A DNA stretch of 64,000 nucleotides from positions 1 to 64,000 of the forward strand of contig CAVIHU010000002.1 in the NCBI GenBank assembly GCA_963642705.1, written 5' to 3'. The notes beneath the pieces are model-generated. The model saw only the letters and a list, made by a program, of their open reading frames with translations, ran no database searches and was not told where the DNA came from. The number at the start of each line of letters is the position of its first letter. Position 1 is the stretch's first letter. This document shows positions 49,574 to 58,457 of the stretch, one piece after another. Source of the stretch: UBA11524 sp963642705 (lineage in GTDB: Bacteria > Bacillota > Clostridia > Christensenellales > Aristaeellaceae). The translations under genes and the position numbers were made by a program.

Positions 49574-51640
49574 ATGTTGAATGACGAGCAGCAAATGACG
49601 GAAAATAATCCTGCGGAACAGCAATCCAATGAAAATCATCCCGAGGAGCACCGCTCCGAAGAGCATCGTTCCGAGGAGGAAATCGACCAGCAGATCCAGG
49701 AGGCGACACAGGTCACCAGCGAATACGGCGAGGAGCAGATTCAGGTGCTGGAGGGTCTGGAGGCTGTGCGCAAGCGCCCCGGCATGTATATCGGCTCGAC
49801 GGACAGCCGCGGACTGCACCACCTTGTGTACGAAATCGTGGATAACTCCGTTGATGAGGCGCTCGCGGGCTTCTGCAAGCGTATCGATGTGACGCTGCAT
49901 CGTGACGGCTCGGTCTCCGTGAAGGATGACGGGCGCGGCTTCCCGGTCGGCATTCATCCGAAAATGGGTCGTCCGGCGGTTGAAGTCTGCCTGACGGTGC
50001 TGCATGCAGGCGGCAAGTTCGGCGGCGGCGGCTACAAGGTGTCCGGCGGCCTGCACGGCGTCGGCGCATCCGTTGTGAATGCGCTGTCGAAGTCGCTGAC
50101 GGTCACGGTCTATCAGGACGGCAAGGTGTATCAGCAGGAGTATTCGCGCGGCAAGTACCTCTACGACCTGCGCGTCATCGGCGAAACGGACCGAACCGGC
50201 ACGACCATTCGCTTCCTGCCGGATATCCTCTCGGACGACAACCCTGATGGCATTTTCGAGCGCGGCATCACGTTTGATTTTGATGTGCTCAAGAAACGTC
50301 TGCGCGAAATGGCATTTCTGAACAAGGGCATCCGCATCGTATTCACGGACGAACGCGGCGAAACGCCCCTGGTGGAGGATTTCCTCTATGAGGGCGGTCT
50401 GAAGGAATTTGTCAAGTACCTCAATCAGAACAAGGAGCCGCTTTTTCCTGATCCGATTTACACCGAGGGCATAAAAGACGGCATTCTGGTCGAGGTCGCG
50501 ATGCAGTATAACGATTCCTATGCCGAAAATATATATACCTTCGTCAACAACATTGCAACGCCCGACGGCGGTACGCATCTGGCAGGCTTCACCTTTGCGC
50601 TGACGAACGCCATCAACGATTACGGGCGGCGCTACAAGCTGCTGCGCGACTCCGAGCCGAACCTCAAGTCCGAGGACGTCAAGGAGAGCCTGACGGCGGT
50701 TGTGTCCGTCAAGATGGAGGATCCGCAGTTCGAGAGCCAGACGAAATCGAAGCTCGGCTCCGGTCAGGTGCGCGGCGTTGTCAGCGACCTCGTGAAGGAA
50801 GAACTGTCCACCTATCTGGAGGAAAACCCAACGGTCGGACGTGCGATTGTCGAGCGGTGCGTCAGCGCACAGCGTGCGCGTGAGGCTGCCCGCAAGGCGC
50901 GCGAGGCGACACGCCGCAAGACCGTGCTTGAATCTGCCTCCCTGCCCGGCAAGCTGGCGGACTGCTCCGAACGCGACCCCAGCAAGTGCGAAATCTTCCT
51001 CGTTGAGGGCGACAGCGCAGGCGGCTCCGCAAAGGAAGGGCGCGACCGTCATTTCCAGGCGATTCTGCCCCTGCGCGGCAAAATTCTCAATGTCGAAAAG
51101 ACACGGCTGGACAAGGCGCTTGGCAACAATGAAATCAAGAGCATGCTGACGGCGTTTGGCTGCGGCTTCGGCGATGAATTTGATGAATCGAAGCTGCGCT
51201 ATCATCGCATCGTCTGCATGACGGACGCGGACGTTGACGGCGCGCATATCCGCATCCTGATGCTCACGTTCTTCTACCGCTACATGCGTCCGCTGGTTGA
51301 AAAGGGCTACGTGTATGCCGCGATGCCGCCGCTGTACAAGGTGACAAAGGGCAAGATGGAGAAGTACGTCTATGATGACGACGAGCTGCAAAAGCTGCTG
51401 GACGAAATCGGACGCGACCCCAAGCCGGATATCCAGCGCTACAAGGGTCTGGGCGAAATGAGCGCCGAGCAGCTCTGGCAGACGACCATGAACCCCGAAA
51501 CGCGCACGATGATGCAGATTACGCCTGAGGACGCAATGGCTGCGGATGAAGTTTTCACGCTGCTCATGGGCGATCAGGTCGAGCCGAGAAGAAAGTTCAT
51601 CGAGGAGAACGCAGACCTGGTCAAGGATCTGGATGTGTAA
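49574..51640 (+). CDS. gyrB: DNA gyrase subunit B
   Basis: ATPase subunit of gyrase, 688 residues, longer than usual because of an acidic, Gln/Glu-rich N-terminal extension of about 55 residues before EGLEAVRKRPGMYIGST. ATPase motifs include EIVDNSVDEALAG, DDGRGFPVGIH and GGLHGVGASVVNALS; the TOPRIM part has LVEGDSAGGSAKEGR, DADVDGAHI and RYKGLGEM. ATG 49574 follows GAGGTG; a GTG at 49571 is adjacent. gyrA follows after 27 bp; recF and dnaN are absent. Confidence 0.98.
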   Translation: MLNDEQQMTENNPAEQQSNENHPEEHRSEEHRSEEEIDQQIQEATQVTSEYGEEQIQVLEGLEAVRKRPGMYIGSTDSRGLHHLVYEIVDNSVDEALAGFCKRIDVTLHRDGSVSVKDDGRGFPVGIHPKMGRPAVEVCLTVLHAGGKFGGGGYKVSGGLHGVGASVVNALSKSLTVTVYQDGKVYQQEYSRGKYLYDLRVIGETDRTGTTIRFLPDILSDDNPDGIFERGITFDFDVLKKRLREMAFLNKGIRIVFTDERGETPLVEDFLYEGGLKEFVKYLNQNKEPLFPDPIYTEGIKDGILVEVAMQYNDSYAENIYTFVNNIATPDGGTHLAGFTFALTNAINDYGRRYKLLRDSEPNLKSEDVKESLTAVVSVKMEDPQFESQTKSKLGSGQVRGVVSDLVKEELSTYLEENPTVGRAIVERCVSAQRAREAARKAREATRRKTVLESASLPGKLADCSERDPSKCEIFLVEGDSAGGSAKEGRDRHFQAILPLRGKILNVEKTRLDKALGNNEIKSMLTAFGCGFGDEFDESKLRYHRIVCMTDADVDGAHIRILMLTFFYRYMRPLVEKGYVYAAMPPLYKVTKGKMEKYVYDDDELQKLLDEIGRDPKPDIQRYKGLGEMSAEQLWQTTMNPETRTMMQITPEDAMAADEVFTLLMGDQVEPRRKFIEENADLVKDLDV

Positions 51641-51667
51641 GATTCCCCGCAGAATTGGAGATAAAAC

Positions 51668-54274
51668 ATGAGCAGCATACAGGACAAACTCATCCCGGTG
51701 AACCTTGAGAAGGAGATGAAGCGCTCCTTCATTTCCTACGCGATGGCGGTTATCATTGACCGTGCGCTGCCGGATGTGCGCGACGGCTTGAAGCCCGTGC
51801 ACCGCCGCATCCTCTACGACATGGAGGAGCTTGGCATGACGCCGGACAAGCCGTACCGAAAGTCTGCGCGTCTGGTCGGCGACGTGCTGGGCAAATTCCA
51901 TCCGCACGGCGACTCGTCCGTCTATGACGCGATGGTGCGTCTGGCGCAGCCCTTCAACATTCGCTATACACTTGTCGATGGGCAGGGTAACTACGGCTCT
52001 GTTGACGGCGACGGCGCGGCTGCCATGCGTTACACCGAAGCGCGCATGACGAAGCTGACCCCGTACCTGCTTGAGGGCATCGAGAAGGACACGGTCGATT
52101 TCTACCCGAACTTCGACGAAACGCTCATGCAGCCCGCTGTGCTGCCGAGCCGCTTCCCGAACCTGCTGGTGAACGGCTCGAGCGGCATCGCGGTCGGCAT
52201 GGCGACGAATATTCCGCCGCACAACCTCGGCGAGGTCATTGACGGCGTCATCTGCATGATTGATAACCCGGACTGCACGATTGACGACCTGATGCAGCAC
52301 ATCAAGGGACCGGATTTCCCGACCGGCGGCATCATCCTGGGTCGGCGCGGTATCCGTGAAACGTACTTCACCGGTCACGGGCGCATCGAGGTTCGTGCAA
52401 AGACGAACATTGAGCAGATGAGCGGCAACCGCAGCCGCATCGTCGTGACGGAAATCCCGTATCAGGTCAACAAGGCGAAGCTGGTGGAGAAAATCGCCGA
52501 GCTGGTGCACGAAAAGCGCGTCGAGGGCATCAGCGATATCCGCGATGAATCCGACCGTCAGGGTATGCGCATCGTCATTGAGCTGAAGAAGGATGTGTAT
52601 CCGCAGGTCATCCTCAACACGCTCTACAAGCACACGTCCCTTCAGGAGGCGTTCGGTGCGAATATGCTCGCACTGGTGAACGGTCAGCCGAAGATCCTGA
52701 CGCTTCGCGATATGGTGTACTACTATCTGGAGCACCAGAAGGATGTCGTGACGCGCCGAACGCGCTTCGACCTGAATAAGGCGCAGGCACGCGCACACAT
52801 TTTGGAGGGCTTGCTGAAGGCACTGGATCATATCGATGAGATTGTATCCATCATCCGCTCCAGCAAGGACACCAACGAGGCAAAGACCGCGTTAATTGAC
52901 CGCTTTGCCTTCTCCGACAAGCAGGCGCAGGCAATTCTGGACATGCGCCTGGCTCGCCTGACCGGTCTGGAACGCGACCGCCTTCAGCAGGAGTATGACG
53001 ACCTCGAGAAGGAGATCGCGCGTCTGCAGGCGATTCTCTCGGACGAGCACCTGCTGATGGAAGTCATCAAGACGGAAATCACCGCTATCCGCGACAAGTT
53101 CGCCGATAAGCGCCGTACCGAGCTGACGACCATCGACGGTGAAATCGATGTGGAGGACCTGATTCAGGAAGAGGACATGGTCATCGTCCTGACACGTCAG
53201 GGCTATGTCAAGCGCACACCGAAGTCCGTCTACCGCGCGCAGAACCGCGGCGGACGCGGCGTGACCGGCATGGCGACAAAGGAAGAGGACTACACGGTAC
53301 AGATGCGCGTGATGTCGACGCATGACCAAGTCATGTTCTTCACCAACAAGGGACGCGCCTACACGCTCAAGTGCTATCAGATCCCGGAGGCGAGCCGCAC
53401 GGCACGCGGCACGGCGATTGTCAACCTGCTGCAAATTGCCTCAGACGAGAAGGTTACCTGCATGGTGGTGGTCAGCGATGCGCTCGGCGAGGAGAACCTC
53501 GTCATGGCGACGCGACAGGGCATGATTAAGAAAACGCCGTACAGCGAATTTGCGAACCTGCGTAAGAACGGCTTGATTGCCATCGTCCTCAAGGAGGATG
53601 ACGAGCTGATTGGCGTCGTGCGCACGGATGGGAACGACGAAATCCTGCTGGGCAGCCGCAAGGGCATGTGCATCCGCTTCAACGAGAAGCATATTCGCCC
53701 GATGGGTCGTGCATCGATGGGCGTGAAGTCCATGAAACTCGATGAGGATGATGAAATCATCGACATGATGCCCATTGAAGAGGGCGCAGACGTGCTGTCC
53801 ATCACGAGCCTCGGCTACGGCAAGCGCACAAATCCTGACGAGTACCGCGAGCAGGGACGCAACGGCAAGGGCATCCTCGCCGCAAAGCTGACGGACAAGA
53901 CAGGCGACCTCACTGCGCTGCTGATGGTGCAGCCGGATGAGGACATCCTGCTCATCACGGATGACGGCACCATTATCCGCAATCGCGTGGAGGACATTCG
54001 CATCTGCGGGCGCAATTCGCAGGGCGTCCGCCTGATGAAGCTGCAGGAAGGCAGCCGCATCATCAGTGTTGCCCGTGCGGACAAGGAGGAAGAAGCCGAT
54101 GAAGCCTCTGAGCCGGAAACGGCTGTCAATTCGGCAGATCGTGCCGATTCGGCAGAAGGTGTCGACACGTCAGATGCCGCTGACACGGTGGAGAACGTCG
54201 GCGGCGCATCCGACCTCGACATGGAACTCGGCGGTGAAGAGGAAGAGAACACGCCTGAGGATGACGATGTTTAA
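51668..54274 (+). CDS. gyrA: DNA gyrase subunit A
   Basis: DNA-cleavage subunit of 868 residues. The catalytic Tyr is Y122 in AAMRYTE. The quinolone region reads HPHGDSSVYD with Ser83 and Asp87 (numbering happens to match E. coli), the susceptible residues. The GyrA box QNRGGRG near residue 525 marks it as gyrase rather than topoisomerase IV. A beta-pinwheel C-terminal domain follows, then a disordered acidic tail of about 60 residues ending EEEENTPEDDDV. It forms an operon with gyrB and probably with the genes to 57.3 kb. Confidence 0.98.
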   Translation: MSSIQDKLIPVNLEKEMKRSFISYAMAVIIDRALPDVRDGLKPVHRRILYDMEELGMTPDKPYRKSARLVGDVLGKFHPHGDSSVYDAMVRLAQPFNIRYTLVDGQGNYGSVDGDGAAAMRYTEARMTKLTPYLLEGIEKDTVDFYPNFDETLMQPAVLPSRFPNLLVNGSSGIAVGMATNIPPHNLGEVIDGVICMIDNPDCTIDDLMQHIKGPDFPTGGIILGRRGIRETYFTGHGRIEVRAKTNIEQMSGNRSRIVVTEIPYQVNKAKLVEKIAELVHEKRVEGISDIRDESDRQGMRIVIELKKDVYPQVILNTLYKHTSLQEAFGANMLALVNGQPKILTLRDMVYYYLEHQKDVVTRRTRFDLNKAQARAHILEGLLKALDHIDEIVSIIRSSKDTNEAKTALIDRFAFSDKQAQAILDMRLARLTGLERDRLQQEYDDLEKEIARLQAILSDEHLLMEVIKTEITAIRDKFADKRRTELTTIDGEIDVEDLIQEEDMVIVLTRQGYVKRTPKSVYRAQNRGGRGVTGMATKEEDYTVQMRVMSTHDQVMFFTNKGRAYTLKCYQIPEASRTARGTAIVNLLQIASDEKVTCMVVVSDALGEENLVMATRQGMIKKTPYSEFANLRKNGLIAIVLKEDDELIGVVRTDGNDEILLGSRKGMCIRFNEKHIRPMGRASMGVKSMKLDEDDEIIDMMPIEEGADVLSITSLGYGKRTNPDEYREQGRNGKGILAAKLTDKTGDLTALLMVQPDEDILLITDDGTIIRNRVEDIRICGRNSQGVRLMKLQEGSRIISVARADKEEEADEASEPETAVNSADRADSAEGVDTSDAADTVENVGGASDLDMELGGEEEENTPEDDDV

Positions 54275-54309
54275 GCATCGACAAAGTCCCGAAAGGAGCA
54301 ATGCCGACC

Positions 54310-55080
54310 GTGCTGACGGAAATAGAAATGTATACGCTGCTGTTTTTCGCGTGCAGCTTTCTGGGCTGGTGCATGGAGGTCTGCTGTAAGCTGATTGAAC
54401 TCCGCCGCTTCGTCAACCGCGGCTTTCTGCTGGGACCGCTCTGCCCGATTTACGGCACCGGCTCGGTCATGATGGCGTACTTTCTGCCCCTGTGGACGGA
54501 GCGCGTTGAATCAACCTTTCTGCTGGCGCTCGTGCTGTGCGGCACCCTCGAATATGTCACCAGCTGGCTGATGGAGAAGCTCTTCCGCGCCCGCTGGTGG
54601 GATTATTCTCAAAAGCGCTTCAATATCAACGGTCGCGTCTGTCTGAGCAATCTGCTGGCGTTTGGCGTGATGGGCGTGCTGGTCGTGCGGCTGCTCAAGC
54701 CGGCGGCATTCGGTCTGTTTGCGAAGCTGCCGGCAGGATGGCTGCATGGGCTGAGCATCGGGCTGACAGTGCTGTTCCTTGCGGACTGCGTTGTGTCGGC
54801 AAATGTCCTGACACGCATCCGCGGCGCGGCAGAGAAGGTGCGCGGCGACAGCACGGAAAGCATCACCCGCGCTGTGCGTGAAGTGCTGCTTTCGCAGGGC
54901 TACCTGCTGCGGCGTCCGCTCCACGCCTTCCCGGAAATGCAGCTGTATAACCGCGAGCTGCTTGCCCGTCTGAAGGCAAAGCGCGAGGAAATGAAGAACA
55001 ACCTGCGTGAAAAGCGCGAGAAGCTTCGCGAGGAGCTGGAGCGGCTCGAGGAAAAGGGCAAGGCGCTCCGCAAAAAGTAA
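54310..55080 (+). CDS. CmpB-like membrane protein (putative ABC-transporter type IV family)
   Basis: The 256-residue protein has about five hydrophobic segments in the first 170 residues and a long charged helix at the C-terminus (KRLEELE-type Lys/Arg/Glu pattern). FFACSFLGWCMEVCCKL, GFLLGPLCPIYGTGSV and LEYVTSWLMEKLFRARWWDYS match the PF06541 family common in Firmicutes. Despite the family name, transport has not been shown. GTG at 54310 is chosen because AGGAG (54294-54298) is too close to the ATG at 54301; ATG 54328 is also possible. Confidence 0.85.
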   Translation: MLTEIEMYTLLFFACSFLGWCMEVCCKLIELRRFVNRGFLLGPLCPIYGTGSVMMAYFLPLWTERVESTFLLALVLCGTLEYVTSWLMEKLFRARWWDYSQKRFNINGRVCLSNLLAFGVMGVLVVRLLKPAAFGLFAKLPAGWLHGLSIGLTVLFLADCVVSANVLTRIRGAAEKVRGDSTESITRAVREVLLSQGYLLRRPLHAFPEMQLYNRELLARLKAKREEMKNNLREKREKLREELERLEEKGKALRKK

Positions 55081-55098
55081 GCGAAAGGGGAGCAGCCT

Positions 55099-55968
55099 TT
55101 GCGCAAACGCGCTTGCCTTGTGCTGACCATTCTGCTGCTGATCATTCCGGCAGCAACGGCAGAAAATGCTGTCCTTGACCTTCGGGGTCACACGCACGTG
55201 ACGGTGCAGTTCGCAGCGGAAGCGTCTGTGCTGACGGTCGTCTATCCGCAGATGACATTCGCCGACGCGTGCATCCTCGTGTGTGACGGTCATGCCGCGA
55301 TGATTGACGCAGGCGGTTACGCGCAGGAGGAGGCTGTGATGTCCGCAATTGAACAGCTTGGCATCACGTCCTTCGACTGGGTCGTTTGCTCGCATCCGCA
55401 TCATGACCATGAGCCGGGCTTCGAGGCGATTGTCAGAAAGTATCCGGTCGGGCAGTATATAACGTCGTTTCCGGACAATGAAAATAACTGGACGAAGAAA
55501 ATGGCGAAGGCGCTCGAGGCGGCAGGCGTTCCGGCTGCAACCCCGTCGGACGGCGATGTGCTGACGCTGGGTCGTGCGGAAATCCGGCTGATTTTGCCCG
55601 AAAACACCGGCAAGACGGTCAACAACCGTTCGCTGCTGACGGTGGTGTCGCTCGACGAAAGGCGGATGCTGATGCTTGCGGACATCGAAACGATGGGACA
55701 GGATGCGCTGCTGTCATCCGGCGTTGATTTGCATGCCGACATTCTCAAGTATCCGCATCACGGGCATGCCGCGATGAATAAAACCCTGCTCAATGATATT
55801 GCACCGAGCCTGTGCGTCATCACCGCGAAGCCGACGCGTGCGCCATACGCAAGCGAGCAGCTGGAAAAAGCCCGAATCAAGGCAGTCTACACCGACGGTG
55901 ACGGCATCGTGTTCCGCACAGACGGTCAGGTGTGGCTGATGCAGGATTTGTCGGCTGTTGAATTTTAG
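55099..55968 (+). CDS. Secreted MBL-fold hydrolase, ComEC C-terminal type
   Basis: The 289-residue protein has a signal peptide (residues 1 to about 21, ending ATA/E) and a metallo-beta-lactamase fold. Metal motifs are VCSHPHHDHEPGF (HxHxDH), ADIETMGQDALL and ILKYPHHGHAAMN. Such secreted relatives of the ComEC C-terminal domain may degrade extracellular DNA or other phosphodiesters; the substrate here is not known. The TTG start at 55099 has AAAGGGGAG upstream. It sits in the gyrBA-rarA gene string. Confidence 0.88.
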   Translation: MRKRACLVLTILLLIIPAATAENAVLDLRGHTHVTVQFAAEASVLTVVYPQMTFADACILVCDGHAAMIDAGGYAQEEAVMSAIEQLGITSFDWVVCSHPHHDHEPGFEAIVRKYPVGQYITSFPDNENNWTKKMAKALEAAGVPAATPSDGDVLTLGRAEIRLILPENTGKTVNNRSLLTVVSLDERRMLMLADIETMGQDALLSSGVDLHADILKYPHHGHAAMNKTLLNDIAPSLCVITAKPTRAPYASEQLEKARIKAVYTDGDGIVFRTDGQVWLMQDLSAVEF

Positions 55969-56034
55969 GCAGGGAACGCCTGCCTCTTCGCTTATGGGGT
56001 GGGTCAAATCAAGCGGCTGTAAAGGAAGGAAAAC

Positions 56035-57345
56035 ATGGATCAGGCGACATCGCTGTCACCGCTGGCGGAGCGCCTTCGCCCGACGACGCTCGATGAATTC
56101 GCCGGACAGGAGCAGCTGCTCGGTCAGGGAAAGGTGCTCAGGAAGCTGATTGAGGGCGATCATGTGCCGTCAATGATCTTCTGGGGACCGCCGGGAGTCG
56201 GCAAAACGACGCTCGCGCGGATTATCGCCCGGCGGACAAAGAGCAGCTTCATCAATTTCTCCGCCGTTAACAGCGGCATTAAGGATATCCGGCAGGTCAT
56301 GGAGCAGGCGGAGAACGACCGCATGCTCGGCCTCCGCACGATTGTGTTCGTGGACGAAATCCACCGCTTCAACAAGGCACAGCAGGACGCGTTTCTGCCG
56401 TATGTTGAGAAGGGCAGCATCGTGCTCATCGGTGCGACGACCGAAAACCCGTCGTTCGAGGTGAACGGCGCACTCCTGTCGCGGTGCCGCGTGTTTGTGC
56501 TTCACGCGCTGAAAGAATCGGACGTCCTGTCGCTGCTCAAGCGGGCGCTCAATGATCCGCGCGGCTTCGGCGGACAGTCAATCGATATCGCCGACGAGCT
56601 CCTGCGCGCGATTGCATCTTTTTCCGGCGGCGATGCGCGAATGGCGTTGTCCACGCTGGAAATGGTCGTGCTGAACGGCGATTTGGATGAAAACGGCGTG
56701 ACGCATGTGACCGAGGAAACTGTACTGCAGTGTACATCCCGGCGGTCGCTGCTCTACGACAAGAAGGGCGACGGGCATTACGATCTCATCAGCGCACTGC
56801 ATAAGTCGATGCGCAATTCCGATCCGGACGCGGCGGTCTATTGGCTGGCGCGAATGCTGGAGGGCGGCGAGGATCCGCTGTATGTGGCGCGGCGAATTGT
56901 CCGCTTTGCAAGCGAGGATATCGGGCTGGCGGATTCGCGTGCGCTGGAAACGGCGGTTGCCGCATATCAGGCCTGTCACTTTCTCGGTATGCCGGAATGC
57001 TCGGTTCATCTGACGCATGCGGTCGTGTACATGGCGATGGCGCCGAAATCGAACGCACTGTATATGGCGTATGAGTCTGCGAAGGACGACGCATTGCGGC
57101 AGCTTGCCGAGCCGGTGCCGCTGCAGATCCGCAATGCCCCGACCGGACTGATGAAGAGCCTCGGCTACGGCAATGGCTACGTGTACGCGCATGACACGAA
57201 GGAGAAGCTGTCCGCAATGGAATGCCTGCCCGACTCGCTGCGCGGCAAGCGGTATTATCTGCCGACCGCGCAGGGCAATGAGGCACGGTACAAGGCGCGG
57301 CTTGAGGAAATCCGCGCATGGAAGGAAAACCAGAGAAAGAAATAA
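56035..57345 (+). CDS. rarA: Replication-associated recombination protein RarA
   Basis: AAA+ ATPase of the clamp-loader group (MgsA/WRNIP1 family) acting at stalled replication forks; 436 residues. LRPTTLDEFAGQEQLLGQGK at the N-terminus, Walker A GPPGVGKTT, Walker B VFVDEIHRFNK and sensor 1 GATTENPSFEVN are clear. The C-terminal tetramerisation domain has MARMLEGGEDPLYVARRIVR. GAAGGAAA precedes the ATG at 56035. It is the last gene of the gyrBA string, before two hairpins. Confidence 0.96.
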   Translation: MDQATSLSPLAERLRPTTLDEFAGQEQLLGQGKVLRKLIEGDHVPSMIFWGPPGVGKTTLARIIARRTKSSFINFSAVNSGIKDIRQVMEQAENDRMLGLRTIVFVDEIHRFNKAQQDAFLPYVEKGSIVLIGATTENPSFEVNGALLSRCRVFVLHALKESDVLSLLKRALNDPRGFGGQSIDIADELLRAIASFSGGDARMALSTLEMVVLNGDLDENGVTHVTEETVLQCTSRRSLLYDKKGDGHYDLISALHKSMRNSDPDAAVYWLARMLEGGEDPLYVARRIVRFASEDIGLADSRALETAVAAYQACHFLGMPECSVHLTHAVVYMAMAPKSNALYMAYESAKDDALRQLAEPVPLQIRNAPTGLMKSLGYGNGYVYAHDTKEKLSAMECLPDSLRGKRYYLPTAQGNEARYKARLEEIRAWKENQRKK

Positions 57346-57348
57346 GAC

Positions 57349-57389
57349 AATACCGCACATTCAGCGACATCGCCGAATTGTGCGGTATT
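57349..57389. repeat. Dispersed hairpin repeat, family B copy 3
   Basis: AATACCGCACA and TGTGCGGTATT form a perfect 11-bp stem enclosing TTCAGCGACATCGCCGAAT. Copies at 31891 and 35775 share the loop sequence. Confidence 0.75.
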
Positions 57390-57394
57390 GCAAT

Positions 57395-57438
57395 AAGCTG
57401 AAGGCGTTCCCCCATCGGGTGAAGCTCCTTCAGCTTTT
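57395..57438 (+). terminator. Terminator after rarA
   Basis: AAGCTGAAGG and CCTTCAGCTT form the stem, followed by TTAT. Confidence 0.6.
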
Positions 57439-57455
57439 ATGGTGCGCCAATGCTG

Positions 57456-58163
57456 TTATGCGATTTCCAGTGCGATTTCCATCATCTGCGTGAAGGTGTT
57501 CTGACGCGCCTCCGCGTCAAGCTCCTCACCGGTGAAGGGATTGTCGGAGATGGTGCAGATGGCCAATGCGTTTTTGCCGAGCCTCGATGCGTTCAGGTAC
57601 AGTCCGGCGGCTTCCATCTCAATGGCAAGCACGCCCAGCTCGCGCAGCACCGCACCGTAGGGCGGATTGCGCTCGTCATAGAATGTGTCGGTGGAGTACA
57701 GCGCACCGGCGACCGGCGTGATGCCCATCTCGTTGGCGGCGTTCATTGCGGCGGACAGCAGCTCATACGAGCAGCACGGCGCGAAGCTCCCCTGAAAGCC
57801 GTATTGAAGACCAAAGCTGCTGTTGGTGTACGCGCTCATGCCGAGGACGATGTCGCGCACCTTGAGCTTCGGGCTGAGCATCCCTGCCGAGCCGACGCGG
57901 ATGATGTTCTCCACGCCATAGAATTTATACAGCTCATAGGAATAGATGCCGATGGACGGAATGCCTATGCCGGAAGCCATGACGGACACGCGCTTGCCGT
58001 GATAGAAGCCGGTGTACCCCTGCACGCCGCGCGTGTTATTGACAAGGACTGCGTCCTGAAGATAGTGCTCGGCGATGTACTGGGAACGGAGCGGATCGCC
58101 GGGCATGAGGACGGTGCGGGCGAAATCACCCTCCTTGGCGGTGATATGAGGTGTCGGAATCAT
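57456..58163 (-). CDS. deoD: Purine-nucleoside phosphorylase, DeoD type
   Basis: Cleaves purine (deoxy)nucleosides with phosphate; hexameric class, 235 residues. It shows MPGDPLRSQYIAEHYL, GYTGFYHGKRVSVMASGIGI, VGSAGMLSPKLKVRDIV and MEAAGLYLNASR with the catalytic region ISDNPFTGE. The start at 58163 (MIPTPH) follows AAAGGAG; the longer frame to 58205 is rejected. It stands alone but complements adenine deaminase in purine salvage. Confidence 0.96.
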   Translation of the reverse strand: MIPTPHITAKEGDFARTVLMPGDPLRSQYIAEHYLQDAVLVNNTRGVQGYTGFYHGKRVSVMASGIGIPSIGIYSYELYKFYGVENIIRVGSAGMLSPKLKVRDIVLGMSAYTNSSFGLQYGFQGSFAPCCSYELLSAAMNAANEMGITPVAGALYSTDTFYDERNPPYGAVLRELGVLAIEMEAAGLYLNASRLGKNALAICTISDNPFTGEELDAEARQNTFTQMMEIALEIA

Positions 58164-58230
58164 CGAATAGGCTCCTTTCGCAGTCTGATGAATTGATTTT
58201 AGCATAAGAGCAGAAAATGTTCAAGGGGAG

Positions 58231-58395
58231 GGACTTCGGGGACTTCGGAGACTTCGTCCCGGTTCTCTCCCTTTTCGAGCATGCGGTTTTCATGCCCGTG
58301 GCAGGATTGCGCTGCACCAATAAGGGGTTGTGGAACAGACGAGGACCTCGTGCGCCCCTATAGCCCCCTTCGGCGTCCTGCGAGAATGCGTAACC
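58231..58395. repeat. Dispersed repeat related to the 81-bp array
   Basis: GGGACTTCGGGGACTTCGGAG and then GCGGTTTTCATGCCCGTGG, GGATTGCGCTGCACCAATAA, GGAACAGACGAGGACCTCG and CCCCCTTCGGCG occur in the same order as in the degenerate copy at 37891-37980 and the array units. Identity is partial. Confidence 0.6.
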
Positions 58396-58411
58396 TTTTG
58401 CACTGCCAATT

Positions 58412-58456
58412 GCAAAAAAATGCGCCTGACGCACGCCTCCTGCATCAGGCACATGA
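58412..58456 (-). terminator. Terminator after the oxidoreductase gene
   Basis: On the minus strand GTGCCTGATGC pairs with GCGTCAGGCGC, followed by ATTTTTTT. Confidence 0.8.
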
Positions 58457-58457
58457 T

